A stretch of 64,000 nucleotides of DNA from Zeugodacus cucurbitae (lineage: Eukaryota > Arthropoda > Insecta > Diptera > Tephritidae), in the NCBI RefSeq assembly GCF_028554725.1, contig NC_071670.1:4712001-4776000 (forward strand), in the 5' to 3' direction. Position numbers and translations under genes: made by a program. Of this stretch, positions 46,758 through 59,400 are shown in pieces. Position 1 is the stretch's first letter. Every line of letters begins with the position of its first letter. The notes under the pieces are model-generated. The model searched no databases, had not been told where the DNA came from, and was given only the letters and a program-made list of their open reading frames with translations.

Positions 46758-47024
46758 GCAAATTTTGAAGCAAAGAATAGAAAGGAGGATGGAGCGAAGT
46801 GGCTTTCGAACACTGTCTAAACATACTAAATTAATGCTTTAATCAATATAAAATTCGTATGTAGTACAGAATTGACAACTTCCGCTAGATAAATGACAAC
46901 TGCAGTGACACTCAAACTGTCGAAATTAACAGTTTAAATGCACTGCGTTTTTATAACTTTAAATAAACAAATACAGCTTTTTCTCAATCTTTATTGTCGA
47001 AAATTATTATTTCACCGCATCATT
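46758..47024. other. 3' flank of the basic Kazal gene
   Basis: Short spacer between the MITE-like element and the stop of the next gene. Minus-strand AATAAA-like words occur near 46970, consistent with a 3' UTR of the Kazal gene, but no site is certain. Confidence 0.35.
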
Positions 47025-47570
47025 TCAAGGATTCGTATCCAAAACACGACTATTTACGCCTTTTCCACCATTCGGCCTTACACGAATCGGTCTTGGTCTT
47101 CGTCTCGGCCTACGTCCCCCTCTTCCCGGACGTCTACGTCTTCTTGCGTTGCAATGGGTCCGACGTACAAGAAATATGTTATAGCGGGCTTCATTGAAAG
47201 AGAATACAATTAATGTATGTTTCCATGCACAAACGTTTTTTTTTTTTTTTTTGGACTAACCTGCAACACCGCGTCTGCGCGCACAGTCAATATCCAAGCG
47301 CAACAAACAAATATTCGCATATGTACGAAGTTTGCCCTCAAATCTAGCACAGACCGGACGATAAATACGCGGACAATAAGCTGGACAGTCGAGCTTCGTC
47401 GAACCCGGGGGAGATGGACGTGATGGGGGTGACGGAGGCGGTGGAGCTGGTTTTTCCGTTGGCGCTACTGTGGGTGTAATTGCACCTGTGGAATTCCTCG
47501 TGGTGCTGCTTAGTTGTTGCAGCGAAGGTGCTACGATGGCTAATAAAGCCAAGCACAATAATAGACGCAT
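47025..47570 (-). CDS. Secreted Kazal-type protein with Pro-rich linker and Arg-rich tail, two exons, 157 residues
   Basis: Exons on the minus strand: 47570-47261 and 47188-47025, joined in phase 1 across a 72-bp intron with GTTAGT donor and ATGAAG acceptor. A signal peptide (MRLLLCLALLAIVAPSLQQ) is followed by a Thr/Pro-rich linker (EKPAPPPPSPPSRPSPPG), then the six Kazal cysteines: DCPAYCPRIYRPVC, ANICLLRLDIDC and, in exon 2, RRTHC. The C-terminus is strongly basic (NARRRRRPGRGGRRPRRRPR). Cysteine pattern, intron position and phase equal those of the acidic Kazal gene 1.5 kb away, so the two are tandem paralogues. Function beyond extracellular protease interaction cannot be inferred. The intron contains a homopolymer (poly-T on the plus strand, 47235-47252). 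Confidence 0.82.
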
Positions 47571-48077
47571 GATTGTGCTGCGGTATTTTGCGCAGAAACT
47601 ATATTTCTTACAAATCTACAAGCCTACTTGTATTAGACGCTGTTAAAATACAACTAAGCTTGAAACGGATAGCGTTTAGGTACTTATGGCTTGTCATTAT
47701 TTACCTAATTTAGTGGGAATCGAAGCGGTCTGGCGCCGATTGCTTGCTTTAATTGTTATACAACTGTGCAAAGAATAGCTTTTAAGCTATGTTCTACCGT
47801 TTACCATGCTAAATAAGTGGTTTCTTTTTGATTGACACAGGGAAGTCGCAAATTAGCAAAAATACCATTGAAGTATGTTTAAGTATTTGCGTATCATTTT
47901 CGCAATATTTACCCAAAAAAACACATGAGTAAACTGAAATTGTGCAAAGATGATTGTAGAATGTGAAAATAGTATTATCGAGAATTATTTAAAGCGATAT
48001 AATTGACAAATTTGGAATTTTTCATTTTATTTAACATAACTTAAAAAATCTAAATAAAACAAAAACGGTTTGGGACA
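47571..48077. other. Intergenic spacer between the basic Kazal gene and the mariner copy
   Basis: Contains the presumed promoter of the Kazal gene on its left side. No open frame or repeat was recognised. Confidence 0.35.
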
Positions 48078-49230
48078 TCAGTAAAATTCTTTATTCCCGT
48101 GAAAGTACATTCGATACCAATATATATGGAACGGAATTTCTTTTGCATGGCCACCACAGTCACGCTTGCAGAAGTCTAGACACTGAACCCAAGATTCGAC
48201 GGTTTTTAAGCATAAATCGGCCAATACTGCTACAATTTCACGTTCGATATTCGTACAAAGTTCATCAATCGTCGCTGGCTTGTTGTCATAGATCATATTC
48301 CCACAGGAGATAGTCTAATGGCGTCAAAACGCATGAGCGAGGATACCAATTGACTGGACCATTTCGTGAGATAACACGTTTACCAAACTTCGGTTTCAAT
48401 AAATCGATTATGACATTCGCTGTTTGCTTTGTGGTGCCGTCCTGTTGGAACCACATATTGTCCAAGTCTATATCATCCAATTCGGGCCAAAAATATGCGA
48501 TTATCACTGAGCGATAGCGATTCCCTATCACAGTAGCGTGCCAGTTTTGCCAGCCCAATGACGCCGACGGCCCATAAACCCCACCAAACCGTAACTTTTT
48601 CGGGATGCAATGGTGACTCATTGAGTACGTGTAGAATGCATATTTTGCTTATTGACGTAGCCATTCAGCCAGAAATGCGCCTCATCGCTGAATATGATTT
48701 TGAATTCATTGATTTCAATGAAAATCCGGATCATTCTCAAGTTGTTGCTCAGCCAAATTCACGAACATACGACGATTCTGGTGGTCAAGCGGCTTCAGTT
48801 CTTGTGTCAATTTGAACTTTTAAGGATGTAGGCCAAGATCCTTTCGTAAAATTCGCTTGTGAGAGACTGATTTGGGTCTTCTTCAATTGAAGCGCTAGCG
48901 GCAGCAATATTCTCGACACTACGGACACTTCTTTGTCTTACTGGCATGGAAACAATTTGTACTGTGCCTGTGGATTAAAATTTTTCCACTAGATGCAATT
49001 GTTGAACTGAACAGGGCGATTATGACGATCATAAATTGAAGGTAGCGCTCTTAAAGTTGAGACCACTGACTCCGAATTTCGGTAGTAAATTTTAATAATT
49101 TCGACTCGTTGTTGGATCGTATATCTTTCCATGATGAAATGGCAAACCTTACTGAAGAGAAATGTCAAAAGAGCGGGGAAAATATGGCATCGTTTGCTGT
49201 CCCTACCGGTGTACTTTTGTAGCGCCCCTA
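48078..49230 (-). pseudogene. Decayed mariner (Tc1/mariner) transposase
   Basis: The minus strand reads from an ATG at 49132 (ERYTIQQRVEIIKIYYRNSE) through VRSVENIAAA, RILRKDLGLHP, IIFSDEAHFWLNGYVN, NMWFQQDGTT, RVISRNGPVNW and LTPLDYLLW to KPATIDEL near the C-terminus. These are landmarks of mariner transposases, including the three aspartates of the D,D34D catalytic triad. The frame is broken by several frameshifts and stops, and a segment near 48850-48990 is shortened, so no functional protein can be made. Terminal inverted repeats and the TA target duplication were not located with certainty, so the element limits are approximate. Confidence 0.88.
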
Positions 49231-49723
49231 TTGAAAAACCCTTTATGCATGTATGTATAGATGAATATATGTATGTATGTATATATGATGAATATATGCG
49301 TAATTTGCTCCAACTTTTTCTGGTAAAACCCTTAAAAACTTCCATTCAACTCGCACACATTTAGGAGATTTACACACATAGTCACACTTAAGCAAAGTTC
49401 ACACTTTAAAAGAGCGTAAAAATACTTTATTTGCGTTTATTTATAAAATAACGGTTATTGTTATATAATTATAACTGTTTATTGCACTTATTATTTATTG
49501 TAAATATTATTTGAAAAGTTTTGTAGGCAAGAGCTGAGCAATTTATGTTAGACTTGCATTCAGACAACCGTTATTATTTATATATTATTATTAATATATT
49601 ATAATTCACATATTACTATTTATATATTTTTAATTTCGCATTTATTTTCACTATCTTATTATATTAAAGCACTTCAAAAGGCCACTGTAGACTTAAAATG
49701 CTAAACCATCCGCAAACCTAACC
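49231..49723. other. AT-rich spacer, likely 3' UTR of the CHK kinase-like gene at its right
   Basis: An ATGTATGT microsatellite lies near 49249-49290. Minus-strand AATAAA words occur near 49433 and 49491, about 235-290 bases past the kinase-like gene's stop. No gene was recognised. Confidence 0.4.
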
Positions 49724-51276
49724 TCAAAGCTCATCCATATAACCCATTTTGCAGGCATGTCGCAGTACAGCCAGCAAACGCATATTTACTGCATCACCAC
49801 CGATCTCAATGGAAACTCGCTGAAACTCTTCGCCACGCAAATCGGTTTCGAAGAGATGTGAGATCTTAGCGCATTCCTCTTGGCTCGAAAGCATCCAGGG
49901 TAGAAAGTGTAGCGTAATCATGACGCCATAGAAAGCATAGCGTTTAAAGTGTGCGTGGAATGCTTCAAAACTTTACGATTTACATTTTAAATAACGGGTT
50001 TAATTATATAAACAAAAATAAGTAAATAAATACAAAACACTAACCTGTAGGCATCCAATTGCGCTTCATCGACTTTCGCATTGCCTTTAACAGCTGCCTG
50101 CAGTGTATTAAACATGTTTGCGTGATATGTTTGCAGCATTTCCAACCAAATTGCATCGCGCGTTTCTTCAGTTGTATTCATGTACATGAAGAAACTCAAG
50201 TCTAGGCAGGGACTGCCGTAACGCATCTCTTGGAAATCAATCATTTTCACATCGGCCACTTTTGGCTCGGCCACATCGCCAGCTGCTTGCTCCTCATAAC
50301 GGAACAGCACATTATTGCGATTGTAATCACCATGTAATATAGCGCCGAAATGCTTATCTTGCGCGTTAGTCTCAACACCTGTGCGTATTTTCTCCAACAA
50401 ACGCGTTGGCTCTTCAATATACTTCGCACGCATATCGCGTAAACGCTCAATCAATTTCAAATCATCGGCATTCTGCCTATCGAATGTATTGCCATCAATT
50501 TTACGATCGAAAAAGTCATAAAAGCGATCGAAGGCGGCGCGAAACAGATAACGATAAAAATTTTCTTGCGCATCTTTAGGATCTGCATCGTTTATGAACG
50601 GCAGCGTTACAATTTCACTTTTCAAGCGTTCCAATTGCGCTGGATCCACAAGCCGCAAGGCATAGCTAATTGCGTGATATTGCCCAATTGTGCGACACAT
50701 TGGCAACAAGTGTTCACGCGTCAGATACAGACGTGGTCCCAACACATAACCGCGCGGTTTCAAATGCTCGAGCACCAACACCGATTCACGTACGCCCGGC
50801 GCGGCGCTCAACCCCTCAATATAACCGAATTTCGCAACATACGGATGTGGCACCCAATCGTCAATCGTTATATCGAGCTTAGCGGCGGCAAGCACTTTAG
50901 CAAAAGCGGGCAATGCGCGTTCATACACAAATATTTCATTGGCAAATTGTATGTACGATTTGCTGGACTCGCGAAAGGCGACATCGCCTTTCATGAATTT
51001 GGCCACCAGCAGACGTTGTTGCTTGGCGCTGTGTAATGAGAAAGTGTAAAGTTATTAGTAAAAATGTGTAAAGTAAGCTTATGAGTTAGCTACACACCCG
51101 TCGGCAGTCTGTGTATGCAATTGTATGTTGTAGAGTGCCGACATAAAACCGTCCAGCCCGCTTGCATGCTCCAGCTCAAACTTTAACAAGGTTTCGCCTT
51201 GCAATTGCGACACAATTTCCGGCACTACATATTCCTTAATATATTTTAAATGCGAATTCTCGTTTGACTCACTCAT
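49724..51276 (-). CDS. CHK kinase-like (EcKinase/DUF227) protein, three exons, 469 residues
   Basis: Exons on the minus strand: 51276-51098, 51028-50045 and 49970-49724, with GT-AG introns and matching phase 2 at both joins. The N-terminal lobe includes the KFMKGDVAFRESSKSYIQFA and NEIFVYERALPAF segments. The catalytic region has ILHGDYNRNNVLF and the metal-binding MIDFQEMRYGSPCLDLSFF, the two signature motifs of the family. The C-terminus (AFYGVMITLHFLPW onward) matches the usual helical end. Members are insect-expanded kinase-like enzymes proposed to phosphorylate ecdysteroids or xenobiotics; the substrate of this one is unknown. Length is slightly above the usual ~400-430 residues. It appears intact. 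Family members usually lie in clusters, but only one copy is seen here. Confidence 0.9.
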
Positions 51277-52949
51277 TGCGGCGGAAAATTAGCGCGATGA
51301 CTGTTTGAAAGGCACTGTTGGATATAGGAATTGTTGGATTTGCGGCAGCTGTGTTTAATAAGCAGTGTGTCGGCCTGAAGAAGGATAGAAAGGAAGTGAG
51401 TCAGTGAGAAGAATAAGAATTTTTAAATTGTTTGTTGTTTAACGTTGTAGATTTCACTTTTTTTTTCTAAATTAATATGACCAACAACAACTATCATATT
51501 TAGCGCATAAAATACGACTTAAATGTACTATTTTTATTTAATTCCACAAAAATTATAGCTCTACTTGTATTTTATTGTTTATAATTGCTTAATTTGACAA
51601 CTAATTCGCTTGCTGCTAACTACGTGCGCTTCAAATCACTACTTGTTTACGAATCACTTAGTTAAGGCACGCTATCTGCTATATGTTTATATATAAGCAG
51701 AGAAAGCTTTTAATTAAGGTGATGCTTTATCAGCAAATTATATCAAGATTTTAAGTGGCACTTGAATAAGCGCACAATCAACGTGGACAAATCACCAGCT
51801 GAGGTGGGCACATTTCGTCAGTTGTCTGTATGTAGTATGCAAATAAGTGGAAATGTTCTTAGGAATGTTTATCAGCGGCAACTAACAATATATTATTATT
51901 ATCATACGCTACTATCAGCATTTGTATTTACATTGCAACTGTGCTCATTGATAGCTCTTATTATCAATTGTTAGATAGCAACACTTTGAAATTCCACTTA
52001 AATTTTTTTATTAATATTTGTGGTTCCAGATGAGCTTGTAGTAGTTTATATATGACAAATCTTCTCTGTGCACGTCAGCAAGTTCATTGTATAGTTCTCA
52101 ATACGCCCATAAACAATTCACATGCTATTTTTGCAAGCAATACAGCTTTGGTTCGTCAAATCAGCAAGTAACAATTATTTACATCAAGCAATTAAATGTA
52201 ATGTAAATTGACACACGCATTCCATTAAACAATTATTGTTTATATACTTGTATTTAATATGTTTACAATAAAAGCGCCGGCACGCACAAATATTTACATA
52301 TGAGCTTAACTAAGTATTATTTTAGCTGCTTGACTTTTATTTGACAACTATTTTTTGCTTAGTTTGTAAAGAATATGCATTGCAAAGCATAATGCAAAAT
52401 TATAATTTACGCAGGGTTGCTTTTGACCGTCAAATTTGCTGCTACTTTTTACGAACTGTTATATTGTAGCACAACATTTGGTATATTTAATAATAAATAT
52501 AGCATTTAAAGAAATGTTTTTCACAGCATTAATGCATAAATTTAGTAGCTTTCACTTTCCTCTTCCATTGTAGCTTTCAACAAAGTTTTCTTAAACAATC
52601 ATAATTTATTACATCAACACCGCCACCCTACTGCCGTTTTCTCAACCATGCATTATCGCATATTTCGCGCGCTTTTACATTTTCTTGTGTCGTCATACGC
52701 TACCTAGCACTGAACACACACCATGCGAATGTCGCACAACAAAAAACAGCTGACTTTATCAGTCATCATGCAGTGAATGGGAAAATACATAGACGCATTA
52801 AAGTACATCTTTTCCAATTGTATACTTTGTGCACTGTTTTTGGTGAAAACACAAAAAAAGTGATTACAATTGGTTTTAAATTACAAGAGTCAGCAGATTA
52901 GTGTGTTAGCAGGAGCAAAAAACGTATTTGCGCATAAGCGTTACACGCT
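51277..52949. other. Divergent promoter region between the CHK kinase-like and ZAD zinc-finger genes
   Basis: The two flanking genes are transcribed away from each other, so this 1.7 kb should hold both promoters. Poly-T (51459-51466) and AT-rich stretches dominate. A 70-codon frame at 51762-51974 has no domain. TATATATAAGCAG near 51688-51700 is TATA-like. No other feature was recognised. Confidence 0.45.
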
Positions 52950-55920
52950 ATGGAGCAGGTTGCACATGTAGAAGCGTGCCGCCTGTGCGCTAATTTCTAT
53001 GTGACCGGTGCTGAGGTCGAATTTGTGCATCTCTATCAACCATTGGACGGACTTGAGGAGCAGCTACAGTTTGTACGCACGGAATTGGGCAACTGGCGCT
53101 TACAGGTAAGTGCGTCGTACGCTGAAGGCGCTATTGAATTTGCACACATTTCACCATATGCAGCAATTGTTGACGAATGTTTATTATTTTTTGTTTTTGG
53201 TATTGTTGTTGTGTGTCACATTATGTAGATTTCGGACAACGACGGCTTGCCGCAACGTATTTGTGCCAATTGTTTTACACAATTCTGCAATATATATGCA
53301 TTCCGTCAGCAATGCATGTTGGCACAAGAAAAATTGTTGCAATCATTTGTGGGCGTTGGTTTGAGTGCAAATAATACAGCTACCGACGTATCTAAACCAC
53401 AGGTGAGCGCTAACGCTGATTTGAGCAGCGACAGTGAGCTGTTGAATGGTCTAAAAATCGAAGCGCCTGTGACCAGCGCCGAATTAATGGCCAGTTTAGA
53501 TTGTCTACAAACACCCACCACTAGCGCTGATGTCATTGCCAGCTTAGATGGCATGCAAATGCCCGCCAGTGTGGCGGAAACACTCTCCATGCTCACACAG
53601 GAGTTGACTACCATGCAAAATGGTACACTGCTGGACACTAGCGCCAATTCCATAACCACGCATGCCAATATGGATACGAAGACGGCGCAAACGAATGTTT
53701 TGCAATTTAATGCAGCTACAACAACAACACAAAATATCTACTATACACAACAGACGCCAATTAGCACAGTAAGTGCGGGCACAAATACGCCAGTGACTTT
53801 AGTGGCCAGCAGCAGCAGCAGCGACACAAAGCGTGCTGCAAAGTGTGGCAAATCAAACGACATTGATTTGGAGGATATGCTACAGGGCAGCATAATACAG
53901 AAGAGCACTAATACCACTACAGATTTGAAGCCTACCACGCAAAGTGATGTCGCTGCAGCTCAAGAGCATTACGCCAGCTACGATGAGCTGTTGGAAGATG
54001 GTGCGTAGTTGGAATTTTGTTTGCTAGAATTTCTATTACAAATTGTATTTTTATAATTGTCACACACAGATATGGATCTAATCTCCTGCTCCGAACCGGA
54101 GGACTCACAAGAAATGGACGAACTCGAAGCAGATGTGGATCCCAGCACACAAACACGCATCTCACGCAATCCCTTCGCCTGTCAATACTGCTACTGCCCC
54201 AACTCCGGCTCCATAGATCACCTGGTGTTCGATAGCTCCGAAGCGCTCTCACAGCACTTCTTTGACGTGCACGACCCGAATTTGCCCTACACATGTCCGT
54301 ATTGCCCGCAAAAATACAGTTCCGTCAAGCAACGCGACTATCATGTGCGGCTCATACACCCGACCGCCGCCAAGGCCGAACACTGCAGCTATTGTAAGAA
54401 GTCGCTACGTTCGCCCAAGGAATTGCACGAGTTCAACTGTCAATATGTAAGCAATTGGCATTGTGAGACGTGTGATCAGCGTTTTGTGCAAGTGCCCTTG
54501 GGGCGTTTTCGCACGCATCAGCGTCATCATGCGGCGAGCAAGTACAAGTGTCGCGATTGTGCGCGTGTCTTTGTGCGTCGCAGCAATTTGGAGGCGCACG
54601 AACGCATGCATCGACCCGCCGCCAATCCCGTTACTCACACGATACAGTGCGAGCAGTGTAAAGAAGGTGAGCGCCGAGCGCATGCAAATTACGAAATTAA
54701 ATGCTTACATGTAGAGACACGCAATTAAATTATTTTTATTTCCATTTATACACAGTATATTCCAATGATTACGAGCTGCGTCGCCACAAGTATCAGGCGC
54801 ATAATGGCGCTCTGCCCGTGCGTTGCGAGTACTGTCACAAGGGTTTCGTCAGCATGGCCTTTCTCAGTCGCCACACGCAACACTTCCATCCAGAGAAGTT
54901 GAATAGCAACAATTACGCCTCGGCCACTTGCAGCAATTGCGGCTGCGCCTTCAGCTCGATACACAAACTGCGTTTGCATTTACAGCGTCCGCGTGACGAG
55001 AATGGACGCTGTGTGGAAATTGTGCACGAGGTGGCACCGTATCAGGAGCGTGCACGCCAACTGCGTCGACCGCGTCTACACTCCTGCCAACACTGCAATA
55101 AACGCTTCTCCACGCGCGCCACACTCGAGAAACACATGAGCACGCACGAGGCCGTCACGTATGGCTGTAATGAGTGCACGACGACCTTCGAGAATGCCAA
55201 CGAGCTGAAGCAGCATGTCATGCAGTTGCACGTGAAACCGCGCTACCTCAAATGTGAGCACTGCGACAAGCGTTTCTGTTATATGCGCGAACTGCAACAG
55301 CACCAGAGAGTGCACGCGGCGGCGTACGATGACAAATCGCTGCATTGCGCCATCTATAGGTGTGGCTTTGTCGCATCCAGCGCGCAGGAGGCGCACGACC
55401 ATGCGGTGCTCAAGCACAAGCTGCTCGCCTGTGACTATTGCGATGGGCTCTTCTCGCGCAATCGGCTTTCAGGTAAGTGCTCAATGCAATTGCAAGCTTA
55501 AACCGTTATTTATAACTGTGTCAACTTACAGCTCACGTACGCAATGCGCATGCCTCGGTAATTGGTGCAACTGAACCGAATAACAACCGTGTCAATGAAG
55601 GTCGCTTACGCGCTAATGCCACCTTGGCGGCGCAAAACGAAGACTCTTTGGCTGTGGCCAGCATACTCAATCACACCAGCAGTCAAGTAAATAATAACGA
55701 TATAATGGTCTCATTCGAAGACAACGCCAATAATGGCGGTGAGAAGGTGCGCGTCGAATTGGTGCACCAACAAACGCCGAGTATTAGCAGTTTAGTGTTG
55801 CAAGAGCAAACGTCCAACACTTTCAAACCACTCATACCTTCGTCGGCTGTTGATGAAATGGAGCAGAATTTCCTAATGAATAATTTGCTCGATCCGGATC
55901 ATGAGATCATCGTCACATGA
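52950..55920 (+). CDS. ZAD-domain C2H2 zinc-finger protein, five exons, 876 residues
   Basis: Exons: 52950-53105, 53229-54000, 54070-54666, 54756-55472 and 55532-55920; GT-AG introns and all phases match. Residues ~10-90 form a ZAD, with its two cysteine pairs in CRLC and CANC, followed by FCNIYAFRQQC. ZADs mediate dimerisation in an insect-expanded family of nuclear zinc-finger factors. A long Thr/Ser/Gln-rich linker with repeated SAELMASLD / SADVIASLD words precedes about 13 C2H2 or C2HC fingers, from FACQYCYCPN through YKCRDCARVFVRRSN and CQHCNKRFSTRATLEKH to LACDYCDGLFSRN. Two fingers are split by introns (after 54666 and 55472). The C-terminus is non-finger and acidic. I do not recognise a specific Drosophila orthologue; several fingers are atypical. 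Confidence 0.92.
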
Positions 55921-58330
55921 TAGATTGTGGACGACCTACTTTGGTATATGTAGTTGTGACTGTTGATTTCAATACAAGAAAACAAAAACAAAATTGTTTT
56001 GCAAAAAAGTATTGCCCCAAAATTGTATGCAAAAAAGCTTAAGTGTGACCTTAAAGTGAAAATCTCATAGCATTAAAATTTAAAACTAAAAAATAATAAT
56101 TGTTTTTCCGACAATTTGCGACGTTTAAGTGATTATTTTTTAATTAAAAACATATGTTTAGTTATCCAAAGAATTTATTTTAACAGTTGTTATTTACAGC
56201 TGCGAAAAAACAACTATTGAATTAAAAAAAAAACTAATGAATTGCACATAATGCATTTTAATTATGTAATTCTCGTAAGTTTAGCATATAAACATATACA
56301 GCAGAATATTGCTTGAACAAAAACATATTATTTACGATTTATAGCAAAGAATTGCTAGCAAACTGAAGCTATAATTTACATTAGCATTTTAATTAGCATA
56401 TAAGCCCTACCGACAGCGCATTAAACCACAACTGTATATGAAAAGCAAGCTATTAAAAACAGTATTCCAATTAAAAACATAACTTCCGAAAAAACAACAG
56501 CTAATAATGTAACGGGAATTGCCAATTTAGACAGCTATATACGTATTGGCAAAAGAAAAATCAAACTCCAAGAAAAACTTTGAATATAAGTAAAATTATT
56601 GGAAAAAATTGCGCTGCATACCAAAATTTCATTGATTTGAGTTTTTAAACAAAAAACAATACATGTTCGAAAATTCAAACATATTTCGAAAATGCACATT
56701 TGCCGCAAAAATATTAAAATAGACAGCTAGCAATTATAAAAACTTATATTTAGACATATAACATGCAGCCAAGTGAATTTCGAAATTTCGAACAAGCATA
56801 AAATTACTAAAAGGTAATCAAAAAAATATAAATAATAATTGTATTAAACAAAAAACAAACTTACATAAGTGCGTAATATATATAAGCAACATTTTGCAAC
56901 GTATTTTTGTCGAATTTTTACAGCAACCACTAAATTTCTTCGAAAAAATTTGTTTTATAATATTAACTTAAACATTTTTGTTATTACTTTAGTTATTTGT
57001 TATTGATTAGACTTGTATTTACGAATTTTCAAAGTCAAAGCTTACGAAACTATTAATTTGTATGACTTAATTCCTTCGCATTAATCAAAAATTTGCGAAA
57101 AAAATATGATCAACTTTCTTTAAGCAATTTTTTGTTATTTTTTATAACAATACGAATTTGGCAACTCCTTACAGTTATTCAAAAAAATTAATGTATTCAA
57201 TTACGAAGGCTGTTAGCTAGTAATATAAGTTTTTTAAGGAATTTGTAAAAACATTTCAATATATTTTGTTTAATTTTAGGCTTTTTTTCGTACAAAATTT
57301 ATCTTTTTATTTACAAAAAATATTGGTTTATCCAAAAAATTATTTGAAAAATCTGTAGAATAATGAAATACTCAATAATTGGCACTTTTTGATAAAAAAT
57401 AATAATTTCGAATTTTCGAATATGCTTGTAAAATGTAACTTTATAGTAGGGCAAGCTTTAAAAACTGCCTACTAACATAAATTAACGCTTTTTAGGCATT
57501 CGAAATTAACTTCGAAAATTCGAACATTAATAAAAATATGTCAAAAACTAATTAAATATCATATAAACACGAAGAATTTTGTTAAAAGCTACATATTTTG
57601 GTTATAGAAATATTTTTGTGCTCATAAAAAGCAATTGTTATGCTCTTTTTATTGCTACAGCCATGTACAACAACGATTTTTGTTTTTATTATAACACATA
57701 TTAAGTAGTACGGGGTCATAAAAAATACACAGAAGCTACAATTAATTAGTTTAAAAGCTGTCAACATTATTTTTGCTCTAAGATAAACTTAGCTATGTAA
57801 TGTATATTATTTAATTTTATTGTTTCAGCTCAGTATGTCAATCTAAGTAATTTCGCAAATAAGTAAGATTATTAGTTAGTATTAAACAATATTAGTTTTT
57901 TAGTTGTTGCTAGTTATTTTGCATTCCATGGCTTGAAAAGTAAAACTCTTAATGATTATATTATAAGTTTATGCATTGAAATTGTATACAAAATTTAGTA
58001 GGAAGTGAATATTGTAAGCATAGAATTACATATGTATTTACATAAATGAAATATGTAAATTTAGTTGTAGCGTTTCTCATCTATATACAGACAGATACCC
58101 ATTGGCACATAATTATATACACTCATACATACATAACCCCGCCTAATTGTACTCATGTTTAAATTGAAAAGCCTGAAGCTAAAATTTATAAATATTCGAA
58201 CTGATATCTAAACTGTAATACAATATTTTATACAAAAACAAAAATGTCTCAATAAATAAATAAATATGTACGTACATATGTATATGAAAAGTATGTAAAT
58301 AAATTAGGAATGTTTATCAGTCGTCGCTAG
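55921..58330. repeat. AT-rich 3' region with TTCGAAA-type cores; no gene recognised
   Basis: Words such as ATTTCGAAATTTCGAA, TTTCGAATTTTCGAA and ACTTCGAAAATTCGAAC occur near 56670, 56779, 57406, 57497 and 58187. Spacing is irregular. The first part may be the 3' UTR of the ZAD gene; AATAAA words occur near 57525 and 58251 but neither can be assigned. Confidence 0.5.
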
Positions 58331-59400
58331 TAATGATGCTAACAAATGAGGGGTGTTCGAAAATATTTCGAACATGTTCAAAATTAAAAAAATTCGTTTT
58401 ATTCGAACTTCGAAAAGAAATGTTTGTTAGAAGATGCTTATAAGCCGCAAATTTCAAAATTTATTTTTTCAGTTGAGCGCTTTTTAATGTAAAATGAATT
58501 AAAAAACAATGTTTTTTATGGAAAAATTATTAAATAAAAAATTTCGAAATTTTTTTTTCAAAATATGAAAATTGAGGAATGTGAAAGAATGTGAGAATAT
58601 CGAGTTATGTGCTTTTTATGTTAATTTTCTTAAAAATGTTAATTTTTTGTTAAAAGAAATTGAAAATTTTAAAATTTCGAAAAATGTTTACGCATTCTAA
58701 AAATATTAATTTTGAGTTACGCGCTTTTTAACGTTTAATAGCTGTATCTAAGCACTAAATGACTTGCAATTCCACAAAAAATCAAAACAAACCGCCTTAA
58801 TGTATGTACTCCTCACACACACATACAAATCTAAATAAAATTTGATGCTAGAAATAACAAAAAACAACAACAACTGCAACATATTGACGTCGTTCATTTT
58901 AATCAACACTCTTAAACGGATCTGCATTCAACAGAACAACAACAACAAATTTCAAATACAAAAATTAATTGTTTAACAATAACTTTATACAAATGTATGA
59001 GCGTGTGTGTGTGTGTGCAGCATTGTGATCTGCTCTACTCGGCATGTTGGCAGCGCGACTGGCTTGCCGGTTAAGATTTAATAAATATAGCGCTTGGGTC
59101 CAAAGTTCGCATAAACAGCAAACGAGTCACATACGCCAGCGGCGAGTAGAAAAAAATATGAGCAAAACAAAATTCCAAAAAAATAAAATAAATGAAAAAA
59201 TGTGCAGGGGGGTAAGGCATAAACAACAACAACCAAGAAAATTGTAGTACAATTGAAATTATTGAGTAAACAGTAATAGTCAGACGATAAATAATATAGA
59301 CGGTCACTGTATTATAGTGAATATCGTATTAAGAGTCGGTGTCAACTTATTAGTATCCACTTATGTCTGGAGTAGGGGCGTTAATTAGCGGCAATAAGTT
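58331..59400. other. AT-rich DNA with further TTCGAA cores and microsatellites
   Basis: TTCGAAAATATTTCGAAC at 58357, ATTCGAACTTCGAAAAG at about 58400 and ATTTCGAAA words to about 58680 continue the previous block. A (GT)n run lies at 59004-59018. The frame at 59044-59247 starts in moderately GC-rich sequence but has no recognisable domain. Confidence 0.45.

Noticed and set aside
48558..48815. 85-codon plus-strand frame
   Set aside because: Antisense to the decayed mariner transposase.
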